Source: an uncultured Lachnospiraceae bacterium
GTDB lineage: Bacteria > Bacillota > Clostridia > Lachnospirales > Lachnospiraceae
DNA length: 13,557 nt
Assembly: GCA_910577785.1 (NCBI GenBank)
Contig: CAJTNT010000071.1
Coordinates: 1-13,557, forward strand
Reading direction: 5' to 3'
In this document: positions 13,513-13,557 of the stretch, piece by piece
Position numbering within the stretch: position 1 is the stretch's first letter
Layout of the letters: the number at the start of each line of letters is the position of its first letter
Program-made: the position numbers and the translations under genes
Notes under the pieces: model-generated
Seen by the model: the letters and a program-made list of their open reading frames with translations, nothing else
Databases searched by the model: none
What the model was told of the DNA's origin: nothing

Positions 13513-13557
13513 TTATTTCATTCTAATTTGCATTTCATAAAGATGGTATGCCGCATT
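13513..13557 (-). CDS. C-terminal end of an unidentified protein (partial)
   Basis: Read leftward from the edge, 14 codons give NAAYHLYEMQIRMK and then TAA (13513-13515). The strong terminator 10 nt later supports a genuine gene end. The fragment is too short for identification; a flagellar or glycan function would fit the location but cannot be shown. Confidence 0.55.
   Translation of the reverse strand, partial: NAAYHLYEMQIRMK

Overview
The window looks like a flagellin and flagellar-glycosylation island from a motile, AT-rich member of the Clostridia, most likely a Lachnospiraceae gut commensal. This rests on the flagellin D0/D1 sequence, the flagellin-Maf-PseB neighbourhood, the strong AGGAGG ribosome binding sites and the low GC. 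The species cannot be named from sequence alone. Every intact gene is on the minus strand, so transcription runs from right to left; the only plus-strand gene is a dead transposase.

Layout in the direction of transcription. At the right edge (13513-13557) are the last 14 codons of an unidentified gene, followed by a strong terminator (13464-13502). A gene-free AT-rich stretch follows (12990-13463). Next is a degenerate IS982-family element (11854-12982) with perfect 7-bp target duplications, inserted just upstream of a seven-gene sugar operon. The operon is glucose-1-phosphate cytidylyltransferase (rfbF), the PLP/[2Fe-2S] 3-dehydrase E1 (rfbH), an SDR reductase/epimerase, an RmlC-like cupin epimerase, a family 2 glycosyltransferase with a helical N-terminus, an RfbJ-like SDR and CDP-glucose 4,6-dehydratase (rfbG). 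This is a CDP-3,6-dideoxyhexose pathway; the cupin epimerase makes an ascarylose-type (L-series) sugar possible. The E3 reductase that normally partners E1 is not in the window.

After rfbG there is a near-consensus sigma-28 promoter (3988-4014), a leader of roughly 180 nt carrying a CsrA-type GGA hairpin plus a GGA-rich Shine-Dalgarno, the flagellin gene (2460-3797) and a clean terminator (2394-2424). A second module follows: a 116-118 aa unknown protein, a Maf-type (DUF115) flagellin glycosyltransferase and the start of pseB, chained by 7-8 nt overlaps. Flagellin is therefore flanked by a CDP-dideoxyhexose module on one side and a nonulosonic-acid (Maf/Pse) module on the other, suggesting that the filament may carry both sugars.

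The most striking single signal is a run of nine G on the coding strand of the RfbJ-like SDR (5881-5889). Losing one G creates TAG immediately after the tract; gaining one gives TAA five codons later. The gene overlaps rfbG by ATGA, so this is a credible phase-variation switch for flagellar glycan composition. Functional assignments come from motifs and context read by eye; no database search was run.
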